Source of the DNA: Tabrizicola sp. TH137
GTDB taxonomy: Bacteria > Pseudomonadota > Alphaproteobacteria > Rhodobacterales > Rhodobacteraceae
Assembly (NCBI RefSeq): GCF_002855575.1
Contig: NZ_PKRQ01000004.1
Span: 372,001-436,000, forward strand
DNA length: 64,000 bases
Direction: 5' to 3'
The notes below the pieces were generated by a model. The model had not been told where the DNA came from and searched no databases. It saw only the letters and a program-made list of their open reading frames with translations. Within the stretch, counting starts at the first letter, position 1. Each line of letters starts with the position of its first letter. Below, piece by piece: positions 7,766 through 17,200 of this stretch. The translations under genes and the position numbers were made by a program.

Positions 7766-9124
7766 TCAGACCTTGGTCATCATGGCGCGGCGGCGGCGAT
7801 CGACCGAGGAGGCGATGCGAAGCTGGTCGCGATACTTTGCCACCGTCCGTCTTGCAAGCTGGATGCCATCCTCCTGCCCGATGACGCGGGCAATGATATC
7901 ATCCGACAGGGGCTCTTCGGGGTTCTCGGCGGCGATGAGCTTCTGGATGCGGTGGCGGATCGCGGCGGCGGAGCCTGCCTCGCCACCTTCGCCTTCGCGG
8001 GCGGCGAGGGCGGCGCTGAAAAAGCTTTTCAGCGGGAAGGTGCCCTGCGGCGTGGCGATGAGGATGCCCGAGCAGACGCGGGAGACGGTGCTTTCGTGCA
8101 CGCCGATCGCCTCGGCCACTTCGCGCAGGACCATGGGGCGCAGGCGCGAGGGGCCGTGTTCCAGGAATTCGGTCTGGCGGCGGACGACTTCGGCGCCGAC
8201 CTTCAGCGTGGTCTGGTTGCGGTGTTCCACCGCACGCGAGAGCCAGCGGGCGACCGAGAGGCGTTCGGAGACATAGGCGTTTGCCTCGATCCGGCGGAGG
8301 GAGAGGCGGCGCGCCTCGCCTTCGCGGACGACGACGGTGGGCAGGGTGGAGCGGTTGAGGTCCACGCGCCAGCCATCGGGGCCGCGGGTGACCAGAAGAT
8401 CGGGGGCGCGCTGCGGCATCGGCGCGGCGTCGAAGGTGGCGCCGGGTTTGGGGTTGAAGCTGCGCAGGTGGCGGAGCATCGCCTTGAGGTCATCCATCGA
8501 GACGCCGCAGACGCGGCAGAGACCGCGCAGATCGGCCTGGGCCAGCATCGGCAGATTGTCGAGGAGCGTTGCGAAGGCCGGGGTCAGAAGGCCCTGGTCG
8601 CGGGCCTGAAGGCGCAGGCATTCGGCGAGGTTGCGGGCGAAGAGACCGGCGGGTTCCACCTGATGCAGGCGGTGAAGGAGCGCTTCCACCTCGGACTCGT
8701 CCACCAGCAGGCGGTCGGCGATGGCGGAGAGGGATTGGCCGAGCCAGCCCGAGGGTTCCAGCGCGTCGAGGAAGGCCTCGGCCATCATCGATTCCCGCGG
8801 GGAGAGGCCGAGACGGGCCACTTCGGCGGCGGCATGGGCATAGAGCGAAGGGCCGGGATCGGCGGCGAGTTGACCGAGCTTGTCCCAGTCATCTTCGCCG
8901 GAGCGGAGCTGGGAGGGAAGGGTCAGGTCGCGGGCCGTGCTGGCGCCCTTGGGTTGGGCGGCGCGGGCGCCGAGTTCGAGGAAGGGATTTTCCTCGGCCT
9001 GGGATTCGATGAAGGAGGCGAGGTCGGTATTGCCCATCTGAAGAAGCTGGATCGCCTGCTGAAGCTGGGCGGTCACGACGACGGACTGGCGCTGGCCGAT
9101 GGACTGGGACGTGAAAAGCTGCAT
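7766..9124 (-). CDS. rpoN2: RNA polymerase sigma-54 factor, flagellar paralogue (RpoN2-type)
   Basis: The product is 452 residues. It has the Gln/Leu-rich activator-interacting region I at residues 1-50 (VVVTAQLQQAIQLLQMGN), an acidic linker, the core-binding domain, an HTH, and the RpoN box ARRTVAKYR near the C-terminus, which recognises the -24 element. The ATG at 9,124 is chosen for its AAGGAGAC site; a longer frame upstream looks non-coding. Some Rhodobacter species carry several rpoN copies, one dedicated to the flagellum. Its position here and the four matching promoters around it support that role. Confidence 0.93.
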   Translation of the reverse strand: MQLFTSQSIGQRQSVVVTAQLQQAIQLLQMGNTDLASFIESQAEENPFLELGARAAQPKGASTARDLTLPSQLRSGEDDWDKLGQLAADPGPSLYAHAAAEVARLGLSPRESMMAEAFLDALEPSGWLGQSLSAIADRLLVDESEVEALLHRLHQVEPAGLFARNLAECLRLQARDQGLLTPAFATLLDNLPMLAQADLRGLCRVCGVSMDDLKAMLRHLRSFNPKPGATFDAAPMPQRAPDLLVTRGPDGWRVDLNRSTLPTVVVREGEARRLSLRRIEANAYVSERLSVARWLSRAVEHRNQTTLKVGAEVVRRQTEFLEHGPSRLRPMVLREVAEAIGVHESTVSRVCSGILIATPQGTFPLKSFFSAALAAREGEGGEAGSAAAIRHRIQKLIAAENPEEPLSDDIIARVIGQEDGIQLARRTVAKYRDQLRIASSVDRRRRAMMTKV

Positions 9125-9261
9125 GGTCAATGTCTCCTTGCAGCGAAGATGACTCGGGTCCGCGGGGGGCTGCAAAATTTTGGTTTGACACCCCTAAAAT
9201 GGCCTTATACCGCAGGTTTATGCGGGTTTCTGACGCCTTAAGACATTGAAAATAAAAGAAA

Positions 9262-9285
9262 CCCCCGGTCCGTATGGACCGGGGG
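9262..9285 (-). terminator. Terminator of the flagellin gene
   Basis: A perfect 10-bp stem, CCCCCGGTCC and GGACCGGGGG, with a GTAT loop, lies 25 bases past the flagellin stop. Read on the minus strand it is followed by TTTCTTTTATTTT. Confidence 0.85.
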
Positions 9286-9310
9286 CATCCTTTCGTCTGT
9301 CGGGCTTTCG

Positions 9311-10801
9311 TCAGCCGCGGAGGAGACTCAGCACGTTCTGCTTGGACGAGTTCGCCTGGGCGAGCATCGCGGTGGCGGCCTGCGAGAGGATCTGGCCGCG
9401 GGCGAGGTTCGTCGATTCCTTGGCGAAGTCCGCATCCGTGACCTGCGAGCGGGCGGTCTGAACCGAGACCGAGATGTTGGTCAGGTTCGAGATCGTCGAG
9501 TCGAGGCGGTTCGACTGCGCACCGAGGTTACCGCGCGCCTGGCTGATCTTTTGCAGCGCGACGTCCAGGACGCCGATGGCTTCGGCGGCGGACTCGGCGG
9601 TGGACAGGTCGATATCGGCCACCGCAGAGAGTTCGGCGTTTTCGGCACGGTTGGCGAAGAAGCCAACTTCGGTGCCGCCCGGGGCGCCCGGATCCGACGA
9701 GTTGACCGAGAAGGCCTGCGTCGAGGTGAAGGTCACTTCACCGGTGATCGTCGCCGCGGTGACCGGGGTGTTGTCGTCGGTCAGCGTGGTCGCGGTCCCG
9801 ACTTCGGCACCCGAGCCGTCGAGGGCGATCACTTCGAGGTTGGGTTCGTTGGCCGGCGTGGTCGAGTTGCTGGCGTCGTAGGCCGTGATCTCGATGTTTT
9901 CGCCGGTGGAGTTGGTGAGGATGATCTCGGAGTTGTCCTCGCCCATCGACGCCGTCACGCCGGTGGCGCTGGTCTTGGAGTTGATCGCGTCACGCAGCGA
10001 GCGGAGGTCATCCACATCGCCGATGGCGACGGTGCCGATGTTGGTGCCGTTCACGGCGAAGGAGACCATGCCTTCGGCGCTCATGTTCGACAGCTTGGCC
10101 TTGGTGACAGCGGTGGCTTCGACGCCGGTGGCCGCCGATTCCGCGTTGACCTTGGCCGCAAGCTGACGTGCCGAGTCGGTGGCCGTCGCGCTGACCGTCG
10201 CGGAGCCTGCGAAGCCCGAGATGGCGAGGGTCTGCGCACCACGCACGCCGGTCGTACCGGAAGCGATGGAGACGTCCGACTTCATCTTGAAGGCGCCGAT
10301 TTCGGTGGCGGCGGTGGAGTCGATGGAGATGTTCAGCGTCTGGCCGGCATCGGCACCGATCTGGAACTGCTTGCCCTGGAAGGAGCCATCCATGACCTTC
10401 ATGCCGTTGAAGGTGGTGTTTTCGGCGACGCGGTTGATTTCCGCGACGAGCTGGCGGGCTTCTGCCGTGATGTTGCCGCGGTCAGAGCCGGTGTTGGTGT
10501 CCGAAGCGGACTGCACGGCCAGTTCCCGAACGCGCTGGAGCATGTTCGAGACTTCGACATGCGCGCTTTCCGTGGTGTCCAGCAGGTTCTTGCCGTCAGC
10601 GGCGTTGCGGATGGCCTGGTTGATGCCCATGACCTGCGAGGTCATCTTTTCCGCGATGGCCATGCCGGCCGCGTCGTCCTTGGCGCCGTTGATGCGCAGA
10701 CCGGAAGACAGGCGGGTCATCGCCGTGTTGAAGTCGTTGTTGACCTTGTTCATGTTGGCCTGTGCCGAGATGGCACCGATATTCGTATTGATCGTCGTCA
10801 T
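9311..10801 (-). CDS. fliC: Flagellin
   Basis: The product is 496 residues. The conserved D0/D1 N-terminus starts TTINTNIGAISAQANMNKVN and continues with LSSGLRINGAKDDAAGMAIA. The C-terminal D0 domain ends with ILSQAATAMLAQANSSKQNV. Between about residues 175 and 390 is a variable, Thr/Ala/Ser-rich outer domain. This is the filament subunit. An AGGAGG site precedes the ATG. The gene is monocistronic, closed by a strong terminator, and lies between the sigma-54 gene and motA. A weak sigma-28-like site lies upstream. Confidence 0.97.
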   Translation of the reverse strand: MTTINTNIGAISAQANMNKVNNDFNTAMTRLSSGLRINGAKDDAAGMAIAEKMTSQVMGINQAIRNAADGKNLLDTTESAHVEVSNMLQRVRELAVQSASDTNTGSDRGNITAEARQLVAEINRVAENTTFNGMKVMDGSFQGKQFQIGADAGQTLNISIDSTAATEIGAFKMKSDVSIASGTTGVRGAQTLAISGFAGSATVSATATDSARQLAAKVNAESAATGVEATAVTKAKLSNMSAEGMVSFAVNGTNIGTVAIGDVDDLRSLRDAINSKTSATGVTASMGEDNSEIILTNSTGENIEITAYDASNSTTPANEPNLEVIALDGSGAEVGTATTLTDDNTPVTAATITGEVTFTSTQAFSVNSSDPGAPGGTEVGFFANRAENAELSAVADIDLSTAESAAEAIGVLDVALQKISQARGNLGAQSNRLDSTISNLTNISVSVQTARSQVTDADFAKESTNLARGQILSQAATAMLAQANSSKQNVLSLLRG

Positions 10802-11132
10802 GGTTTCAGCCTCCTGATACCCTTTCGCGCCCCAATTGCGCTCGGCAATGACAACGGCCTGTTACGCAGATGTTTAGCGACAGGTAAAAAATTCGACGGG
10901 AAGGCCAGTTTTTCCGGAGTTTTGGGGGGGCGGGCGGGGGCCTGGCATCCCGGTGCTGATACGCACGCGGGCGCGCGGGTCGCGCGCGGAGTCCGTGGGC
11001 GGGGGGCGGGCGAACAGATGCGGGTGATGGGCAGGAATTCGCGCGATGCCGGAGTTTTTGCACTGCGGCATATATAGGTGCCGCGCTGGCTGCCGTTCCT
11101 AGGGGCTGAACCACAGTCACTGGAGCGGCGCG
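10802..11132. other. Divergent intergenic region between flagellin and motA
   Basis: This 331-base gap holds the flagellin leader and a possible sigma-28 site (10,851-10,876). It also has a very G-rich stretch (about 10,920-11,020), and an AT-rich CATATATAGG at 11,069-11,078 in the motA leader. I see no coding frame and no sigma-54 site in it. Confidence 0.6.
10851..10876 (-). promoter_or_regulatory. Possible sigma-28 (FliA) promoter of flagellin
   Basis: On the minus strand TAAA is followed after 14 bases by GCCGTTGT. The family consensus is TAAA-N15-GCCGATAA, so the -10 keeps the GCCG core but only 5 of 8 bases, and the spacer is one short. It lies 49 bases before the flagellin ATG. Offered because flagellin genes are usually sigma-28 dependent. 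Confidence 0.35.
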
Positions 11133-11894
11133 ATGGATATCGCTACCCTTGTCGGCCTTCTGGGCGCGGTCGCCATGATCATCGGGTCGATGATCTATGC
11201 GGGCGGTGTTTCGCCCTTTGTCGATATCGCTTCGGTCGTCATCGTGTTCGGCGGGACCTTCTTCATCGTGATGATGAAGATGCCGATGGGCGTGTTCATC
11301 GGGCATTTCAAGGCGATGGGGAAGGCGTTCAAGCCTTCGACCTTTGACATGCCGGCCGTGGTGGAGCGGATGGTGGAACTGGCCACCGTGGCGCGCAAGG
11401 ACGGGATGATGGCGCTGGAAGGCCAGCAGGTGCCGGACCGGTTCTTTGAGCGCGGGTTGCAGATGCTGATCGACGGGGCGGACGAGGCGAAGCTCGTCAA
11501 GGCGATGAAGCAGGAGATCAAGGCGATGAAGTCGCGCCATGAGGGCAATCACAGCGCGCTGAAGGCCTGGATCGACTATGGCCCGGCGATGGGGATGGTG
11601 GGAACGCTGATCGGCCTTGTGCTGATGCTGGGGAACATGTCGGACCCGAAATCCATCGGCCCGGCCATGGCGGTGGCGCTGCTGACGACGCTTTACGGCG
11701 CGCTGATCGCCAACGTCATCTATGGGCCGATCCTTTCCAAGCTGGAAGGCTATACCGCTGATGAGGTGGCCTATCGGGAACTGGTGATCGAGGGGCTGCG
11801 CGGCATCGCCCGGGGCGACAGCCCGCGCAGCGTGCAGGACCAGATGGTGACGGCCCTGCCGCCCAAGGAGCAGGCGCGGCTGATGGCCGCCTGA
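11133..11894 (+). CDS. motA: Flagellar stator protein MotA/PomA
   Basis: The product is 253 residues with four membrane helices: two near the N-terminus (about 5-50) and two around residues 150-205. The sequence MDIATLVGLLGAVAMIIGSM and the late GPAMGMVGTLIGLVLMLGNM are close to PomA-type stators, which in Vibrio use sodium; the ion used here cannot be told by eye. MotA forms the stator ring with MotB and generates torque against FliG. motB starts 10 bases after the stop. A GGAG site lies before the ATG. Confidence 0.94.
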   Translation: MDIATLVGLLGAVAMIIGSMIYAGGVSPFVDIASVVIVFGGTFFIVMMKMPMGVFIGHFKAMGKAFKPSTFDMPAVVERMVELATVARKDGMMALEGQQVPDRFFERGLQMLIDGADEAKLVKAMKQEIKAMKSRHEGNHSALKAWIDYGPAMGMVGTLIGLVLMLGNMSDPKSIGPAMAVALLTTLYGALIANVIYGPILSKLEGYTADEVAYRELVIEGLRGIARGDSPRSVQDQMVTALPPKEQARLMAA

Positions 11895-11904
11895 GGACAG
11901 GATC

Positions 11905-13104
11905 ATGGCAGCCGCGAAGATCGTCGCCCTGAAGGCCGTGCCCGTCGTCCCCGAGGAGGAGGATGAAGAGCAGAAGGCCTGCCCGCCGGTCGGCGCACCG
12001 GCCTGGCTTGCCACTTTTGCCGATATCGCGACGAACCTGATGGCCTTCTTCGTGCTGATCCTTGGCTTTGCGAAATTCGACGAAGTGAGTTTCAAGAAGA
12101 TGGCCGGGTCGATGCGCGAGACCTTTGGCACCGAACTTGTCGCGCCGCTGCTGGAGAATCCGGAAGGTGGCACGGTCCTTGAAATGAGCTTTCAGCCGCA
12201 GGGCCTGCCGCCGGATTCCGTGCAGGGCGAGGAGCCGCCGAAAGGGGATGAGGGGCCGTGGCAGGACCGGGACGGCGAGAGCGACAGCCGCAGCCCGGCG
12301 GAGCAGTTGCAGGAGAAGGTGGCGCAGGCCGCCGCGAAGGCATTGATGGATGCGCTGGCATCCGGCGAGGTGAAGGTGGAGCAGGGCAAGTCGCAGGTGA
12401 CGATCCGCCTGCCGGAGGGCGAGAACCAGCCGAGCGCCGAAGAGGTGGCGGATGCGCTGGCACGTCTGGCGAAGACCGACCCCCAGCCTGTCGAGGAACC
12501 GACATCGGGCGCCACGAATGACAGTGCCGAGCAGGTGGCCGAAGCCACGACCCCGCCGGATCAGCCCGCCGAGGAAGGCACGGGCGAGGCTGCGCCCGGA
12601 ACCGGTGGCGCGGGCGGCACGGGCGAGGCCGGGCGCGGCACCAGCCCCGGCTTTGCCGAGGCGAAGCTGGGCGTGGCGCTGCGCGACCAGAATGCGCAGG
12701 GCCTTGTCGAGGTGGAGCGGCGGGACGGATCGGTCTTTGTCACGGTGGGAGCGGGCGGGTCCTTCACGCCCGGATCGGCAGAGCTGACCGAAGAGGCGCG
12801 GGAGATTCTGGACCAGATCACGCAGAACGGGCTGGCGCCCGGCGCGCGGATCACGGTGACGGGCCATACCGACAATGTGCCGCTTGGCAATTCGCCCTTC
12901 GGCGACAATTTCGGCCTGGGCGCAGCGCGGGCCTCTGCCGTGGCGCAGGAGATGGTGCGCAGCGGGCTGGTGCAGCCCGATCAGATCAGCGTGGTGTCGA
13001 AGGGCGAGACGGAACCGGTGGCCGACAACGCGACGGAAGAGGGCCGGGCGAAGAACCGACGGGTCGAGATCGAGATTGATTATGACGGCACGGCGGCGGA
13101 GTGA
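11905..13104 (+). CDS. motB: Flagellar stator protein MotB/PomB with a long periplasmic linker
   Basis: The product is 399 residues, longer than typical MotB (about 300). The plug/helix segment reads GAPAWLATFADIATNLMAFF (about residues 30-49); the Asp in TFADI is the ion-carrying residue. After it comes an extended Pro/Glu/Gly-rich linker (about 95-255), then the OmpA-like peptidoglycan-binding domain with VTGHTDNVPLG and AKNRRVEIEI. It anchors the stator to the wall. The extra length lies in the low-complexity linker, not in a recognised domain. Confidence 0.93.
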   Translation: MAAAKIVALKAVPVVPEEEDEEQKACPPVGAPAWLATFADIATNLMAFFVLILGFAKFDEVSFKKMAGSMRETFGTELVAPLLENPEGGTVLEMSFQPQGLPPDSVQGEEPPKGDEGPWQDRDGESDSRSPAEQLQEKVAQAAAKALMDALASGEVKVEQGKSQVTIRLPEGENQPSAEEVADALARLAKTDPQPVEEPTSGATNDSAEQVAEATTPPDQPAEEGTGEAAPGTGGAGGTGEAGRGTSPGFAEAKLGVALRDQNAQGLVEVERRDGSVFVTVGAGGSFTPGSAELTEEAREILDQITQNGLAPGARITVTGHTDNVPLGNSPFGDNFGLGAARASAVAQEMVRSGLVQPDQISVVSKGETEPVADNATEEGRAKNRRVEIEIDYDGTAAE

Positions 13105-13180
13105 TCCCTGCCCGTCGGGCGGGACACTAACACAGGCGGCGGTTGTGCCGTTGATGGATGCGCAAGGAGAGGTCTGACCC

Positions 13181-14827
13181 ATGACGGTGGATATCCTTTC
13201 GTCGCTGAACAAGAACGGCTCGGGGTTGAACCTGCGGGAGCTGACGGCTTCGCTTGTGTCGGCGGAGATTGATCCGCTGAAGGCGCGGCAGACGGCGCGT
13301 GTCGAGACGGCGAATACGCAGATCTCGGCCTTTGGACAGATCCGGTCGCAATTCGCCGCCTTGAACAGTGCGGTTTCGGTGCTGCGGGAAAACCCGGTGC
13401 TGCGGGCGACGTCGGGCAATAGCGGCGTGGGGGTGACGATCACCGATCCGTCGAAGATTTCCAACCAGACCATGTCGATCGGCGTGGAGCAGGTGGCGCG
13501 GCGGCAGGTGCTGGAATTCAAGGGCTTTACCTCGCCCGACCAGACGGTGGGGGCCGGGGCGTTGCAGGTGGCCATCGGGGTCTGGTTCGAGGATGACAAT
13601 GGCGACCCGGCCTTCGCGGTGGACCCGTCAACGACGGTGAGGACGCTGAACATTCCGGCGGGTGCGACGCTGTCCATGCTGGCCGAGACGCTAGATGTGC
13701 TGCCGGGGCTGTCGGCGCGGGTGCTGGACAAGGGGGATGGCACCTTCTCGCTGGGTGTCGTGTCCGAGACGGGCGCGGCGTCTTCGTTGAATTTCTCGGT
13801 GACGGAGACGGCGGCCGGGCTGGCCGCCTTTGACACCAATACCACGATCGAGACGGTGCAGATCCAGTCGGCGCAGGATGCGGTGATTTCGGTGGACGGG
13901 ATTGCCGTGTCGCGGCGGACGAACCTGATCGACGACCTGATCCCTGGCGCGACGCTGGACATCACGGCCCCGGCCGGCACCACGACCACGGTGGAATTCG
14001 CCCGCGATGAAGAGACGGCCAAGCTGAACATGCAGGCGCTGGTCGAGCAGGTGAACAATACGCGCAAGCTGCTGAACGACCTTTCGGCCAAGTCCGTGGG
14101 GGATGTGGAGGCGGGGGCGCTGGCCGGGGACCGGCTGATCGAGAAGCTGAAGGCCGATCTGGCATCGCTGATCTCGGCGCCGATTGCAGGGTTTGGCAGC
14201 AGCGCGAAGCAGTTGTCGGATTTCGGGGTGGTGACGAACCGGGACGGGTCGCTGCGGCTGGACAATCTGCGGTTCGAGGAGGCCTTCGCGGCCGATCCGG
14301 CAGCCTTTGACATGATCTTTACCGACCGGTTCTCGGCGTCGGATGCGCGGGTGACGGTGGGCGGGGTTCTGGGATCCGCCACGCAGGGGGGGACCTTTGC
14401 CTTCCGCCGCGATGCAGTGACGGGGGTGGCCACGCTGAATGACGAGCAGTTGTTCCGGGTGCCGCAGGCCGACGGGCAGGATCAGTACTTCATGTTCGGC
14501 GGCCGGCTGGCGGGGCTGAACATCACGGTGCCATCGGATCTGACGGAGACCGATGTGCGCTATGGCAAGAGCTTCCTGACCGCGCTGGAGACGATGCTGG
14601 ACACGGCGCTGTCTTCGGGGGCCAACAGCATCACCGAGCGGGAGACCCAGTTGACCAGCCGGGTGACCGAGGCGACCGAGCGGCTGGAGTTTCTGGATGC
14701 GCGGGCGGAGCTGCTGGAGAAGCGGTATCTGTCACGCTTCACGGCGATGGAGACGGCGATTGCCGGGCTGCGCAGCACGGGCAGCTATCTGGATAACCTC
14801 GTGGCGCAGTGGAACAAGTCGGATTGA
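13181..14827 (+). CDS. fliD: Flagellar filament cap protein FliD
   Basis: The product is 548 residues. The N-terminal coiled-coil start fits FliD (HAP2): GLNLRELTASLVSAEIDPLK, then an IDPLKAR/QISAFGQ pattern. The C-terminal part has TETDVRYGKSFLTALETMLD and a closing coiled coil of about 60 residues with LEFLDARAELLEKRYLSRFT. It caps the growing filament and folds flagellin. An AAGGAGAGG site lies in front of the ATG, and a strong terminator follows the stop. No fliS or fliT follows. Confidence 0.9.
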   Translation: MTVDILSSLNKNGSGLNLRELTASLVSAEIDPLKARQTARVETANTQISAFGQIRSQFAALNSAVSVLRENPVLRATSGNSGVGVTITDPSKISNQTMSIGVEQVARRQVLEFKGFTSPDQTVGAGALQVAIGVWFEDDNGDPAFAVDPSTTVRTLNIPAGATLSMLAETLDVLPGLSARVLDKGDGTFSLGVVSETGAASSLNFSVTETAAGLAAFDTNTTIETVQIQSAQDAVISVDGIAVSRRTNLIDDLIPGATLDITAPAGTTTTVEFARDEETAKLNMQALVEQVNNTRKLLNDLSAKSVGDVEAGALAGDRLIEKLKADLASLISAPIAGFGSSAKQLSDFGVVTNRDGSLRLDNLRFEEAFAADPAAFDMIFTDRFSASDARVTVGGVLGSATQGGTFAFRRDAVTGVATLNDEQLFRVPQADGQDQYFMFGGRLAGLNITVPSDLTETDVRYGKSFLTALETMLDTALSSGANSITERETQLTSRVTEATERLEFLDARAELLEKRYLSRFTAMETAIAGLRSTGSYLDNLVAQWNKSD

Positions 14828-14831
14828 AGAA

Positions 14832-14865
14832 GGGCCGCCGTCAGAGAAAACTCTGAGGGCGGCCC
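14832..14865 (+). terminator. Terminator after fliD
   Basis: GGGCCGCC-G-TCAGAG, loop AAAA, CTCTGA-G-GGCGGCCC gives a 14-bp stem with one G/G mismatch, followed by GAGTCCTTTTCC. It lies between converging genes and may serve both. Confidence 0.8.
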
Positions 14866-14913
14866 GAGTCCTTTTCCGTCGCGCAGGGGAAGACGCGGGA
14901 AAAGGAAGGTCTG

Positions 14914-16020
14914 TCAGGCGGCGAGGCCGCGGCGGATGCCGAATTTCTTCATCTTTTCGATCAGGGTGGTGCGGCGCAGGCGCAGCGCATCGGCGGCCTG
15001 GGCGACATTGCCTTGCCGCTTGTCCAGCGCGGCCTCGATCAGCGCGACCTCGATGTCGCGGATGTAGCCGCGCAGGTCGATGTCACCCAGACGCTGAAGC
15101 GCATCGTGGAATTGCGAGGGATCGGGCAGGTCGCCCTTGGCCTGCGGGGCGGGCGGTTCGGGCATCGCGATATCGGCGGTTTCGGGATCGGGCATTTCCA
15201 TGCCGAGGAGGTTGTCGCGGACATGGCGCGCGGTGACCATGCGGCCCGGAAGCATCACGAAGGCGCGCATCAGGACGTTCTTCAATTCGCGGATATTGCC
15301 GGGCCAGGCATGGGCCGCCAGCGCGCGGATCGCGCCCAGATCGAAATGCGGGGGTTCGGCGGCCGGGTTGGCGGCGCTGTATTCCTCGATCAGGCGGGCG
15401 AGGATGAGGGGGATGTCGGCGGTGCGTTCCGCAAGGCTGGGGACGGTCAGCGGGAAGACCGAGATGCGGAAGAAGAGGTCGGCACGGAAGGTGCCTGCGG
15501 CCACGGCGGCGTTCAGGTCGCGATGCGTGGCGGTGACGAGGCGGAAATCGACGGTCTGTTCGCCGGTAGCCCCCAGGCGCTGGATGCGGCGGGTTTCGAG
15601 GACACGCAGGAGTTTGGCCTGGAGGGCGAGGGGCATGTCGCCGATTTCGTCGAGAAAGAGGGTGCCGCCGGCGGCCTGTTCGATGCGGCCCGGGCGGGCG
15701 CGTTCGGCGCCGGTGAAGGCGCCCTTCTCATGGCCGAAGAGTTCGCTTTCCAGAAGCTCGGCCGGGATGGCGGCGCAGTTGACGGCGATCAGCGCGCCCT
15801 TGCGGCCGGAGGCGCGATGCAGCGCTTCGGCCACCAGTTCCTTGCCGGCCCCGGTGGGACCCCGGACGAGGACGGCGGCGTCGGACACGGCGACGGCGGC
15901 GATCATCCGCTTCAACTGACGCATCGGGGCGGTTTCGCCGACGATGATGCGATCGACCATGGTCACGGGAACGGGCAGTGCTTGGGCGGAAACATCACGG
16001 TCAATCCAGTGCGTCGTCAT
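14914..16020 (-). CDS. Sigma-54 activator without receiver domain (FleQ/FleT type)
   Basis: The product is about 368 residues. After a tail of only about 28 residues comes an AAA+ domain with Walker A GPTGAGKE (54-61), the sigma-54 contact loop GAFTGA (100-105) and Walker B LFLDEIGD (121-128). A C-terminal Fis-type HTH ([20 protein letters not shown]) binds DNA. There is no receiver or GAF domain, so activity is not set by phosphorylation of this protein. R. sphaeroides uses FleQ and FleT activators with reduced N-termini for its rpoN2 flagellar genes; which of the two this matches is not decidable here. The ATG at 16,020 is chosen because the frame upstream looks non-coding. Confidence 0.88.
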   Translation of the reverse strand: MTTHWIDRDVSAQALPVPVTMVDRIIVGETAPMRQLKRMIAAVAVSDAAVLVRGPTGAGKELVAEALHRASGRKGALIAVNCAAIPAELLESELFGHEKGAFTGAERARPGRIEQAAGGTLFLDEIGDMPLALQAKLLRVLETRRIQRLGATGEQTVDFRLVTATHRDLNAAVAAGTFRADLFFRISVFPLTVPSLAERTADIPLILARLIEEYSAANPAAEPPHFDLGAIRALAAHAWPGNIRELKNVLMRAFVMLPGRMVTARHVRDNLLGMEMPDPETADIAMPEPPAPQAKGDLPDPSQFHDALQRLGDIDLRGYIRDIEVALIEAALDKRQGNVAQAADALRLRRTTLIEKMKKFGIRRGLAA

Positions 16021-16205
16021 AAGAAATCCCCTACGGTTCACGAGGATGGATTCATAGCGGCAATTGGGACGATTCAATGACGCCGCGGGGGAAGGCGGAT
16101 TTGGAAAGGGATGGGGGGCGGACGGTCGGACAGGTGCGCCCCATACTTTCGGATGCAAAATTTCTGTATAAACTACAATGCGTTAACCCGGACTACACCA
16201 ATGGT

Positions 16206-17162
16206 TTACGGCGTATCTGCCAGCAGTTCACGCATCGCTGACACTTCGGACCAGCGGTGACGCAGGCGCGGGGGCAGGTTCTCGGGCAAGGCGAGCGTCA
16301 CGGTGGCGGCGGCGACGACCTGCGGCAGATCGGGCGCGGCGCGGCGGGGCGGGATGGCGGGCGCGCGATCCGGGCGGGGCGGCGGGGCGCGATCGGCACG
16401 GGGTTCGGGCAGATCGGACGGGGGCGGCGGTGCCTCGGCCAGCGCTTCGGGCGGGGGCGCATCGGCGGGGGCATCGGCCTCCAGGCTGTCGAAGGGGGTT
16501 TCGCCTTCCCAGCCATCGGCAGGCGGGGCGGAGGCGAGCGCGATGAGCGGCGATCCGGCATGGGCGAGGATGCCGTCGAGTTCGGTCGGGATGGCGGTCA
16601 GGAGGGTGCCGCCTTCGGGCAACGCACCGCCGCCCTCTTCGGGGGTGAAGCGGAAGGAGGAGCGGGCCGCGATGACCTTTTCCAGATAGCGGCGGCCACG
16701 TTCGGGATCGGTGGAATGATAGGCGGAGGCCGCCACTTCCCAGGAGCCGAGGCGGGCGTGCAGTTCCGTCATGAAGCGGGCGGCGTAGCGGGTGTTGCGG
16801 ACAGGGTCGATCATCTCTTCCGGCGAGGCGAAGCCGGCGGAGTGCCATTTCCAGTTCAACTGCATGCAGCCGATGTCGATATTGGTGACGCCGCGGGCGA
16901 GGGCTTCGGCCAGATAGGCGAGCGCCTCTTCGCGGGTGTCGAAATACATGCCCTTGCCGCCTTCGTTCAGCGTCCAAGGCCAGGGGGCGATGCCGCCATT
17001 GCCGGTGCCGCGCCCGGCCTCGACCAGCGAGATGGCGGGGAGGAGACCGTCGGGAAGACCCGCCTCGACCCCGGCCTCATGCGCAAGGCGGGCGCAATCC
17101 TGCGCGGCGGCAAGGCCGGGGGCAAGGAGCGCGAGGGACAGAAGGAGGGCGCGGCGGATCAT
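16206..17162 (-). CDS. sltF: Flagellar lytic transglycosylase SltF
   Basis: The product is 318 residues. A signal peptide (about 1-20, ending AAA) directs it to the periplasm. The SLT-type lysozyme-like domain has the catalytic Glu in AISLVEAG (E48) and the downstream NIDIGCMQLNWKWH and VAASAYHS motifs. The last third is Pro/Ala-rich and disordered. In R. sphaeroides a dedicated enzyme, SltF, opens the wall for the rod because FlgJ lacks the hydrolase domain. The same situation is seen here: FlgJ is only 104 residues and this gene lies just after flgL. Confidence 0.87.
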   Translation of the reverse strand: MIRRALLLSLALLAPGLAAAQDCARLAHEAGVEAGLPDGLLPAISLVEAGRGTGNGGIAPWPWTLNEGGKGMYFDTREEALAYLAEALARGVTNIDIGCMQLNWKWHSAGFASPEEMIDPVRNTRYAARFMTELHARLGSWEVAASAYHSTDPERGRRYLEKVIAARSSFRFTPEEGGGALPEGGTLLTAIPTELDGILAHAGSPLIALASAPPADGWEGETPFDSLEADAPADAPPPEALAEAPPPPSDLPEPRADRAPPPRPDRAPAIPPRRAAPDLPQVVAAATVTLALPENLPPRLRHRWSEVSAMRELLADTP

Positions 17163-17200
17163 GCCCGCCCTGTTGCAAGGGGCGGGCCAGATGCGCGGGA

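Noticed and set aside
12170-12186. TGGCACGGTCCTTGAA in motB resembling a sigma-54 site
   Set aside because: The -12 element has GA in place of the invariant GC, and it lies within motB far from a downstream gene start.
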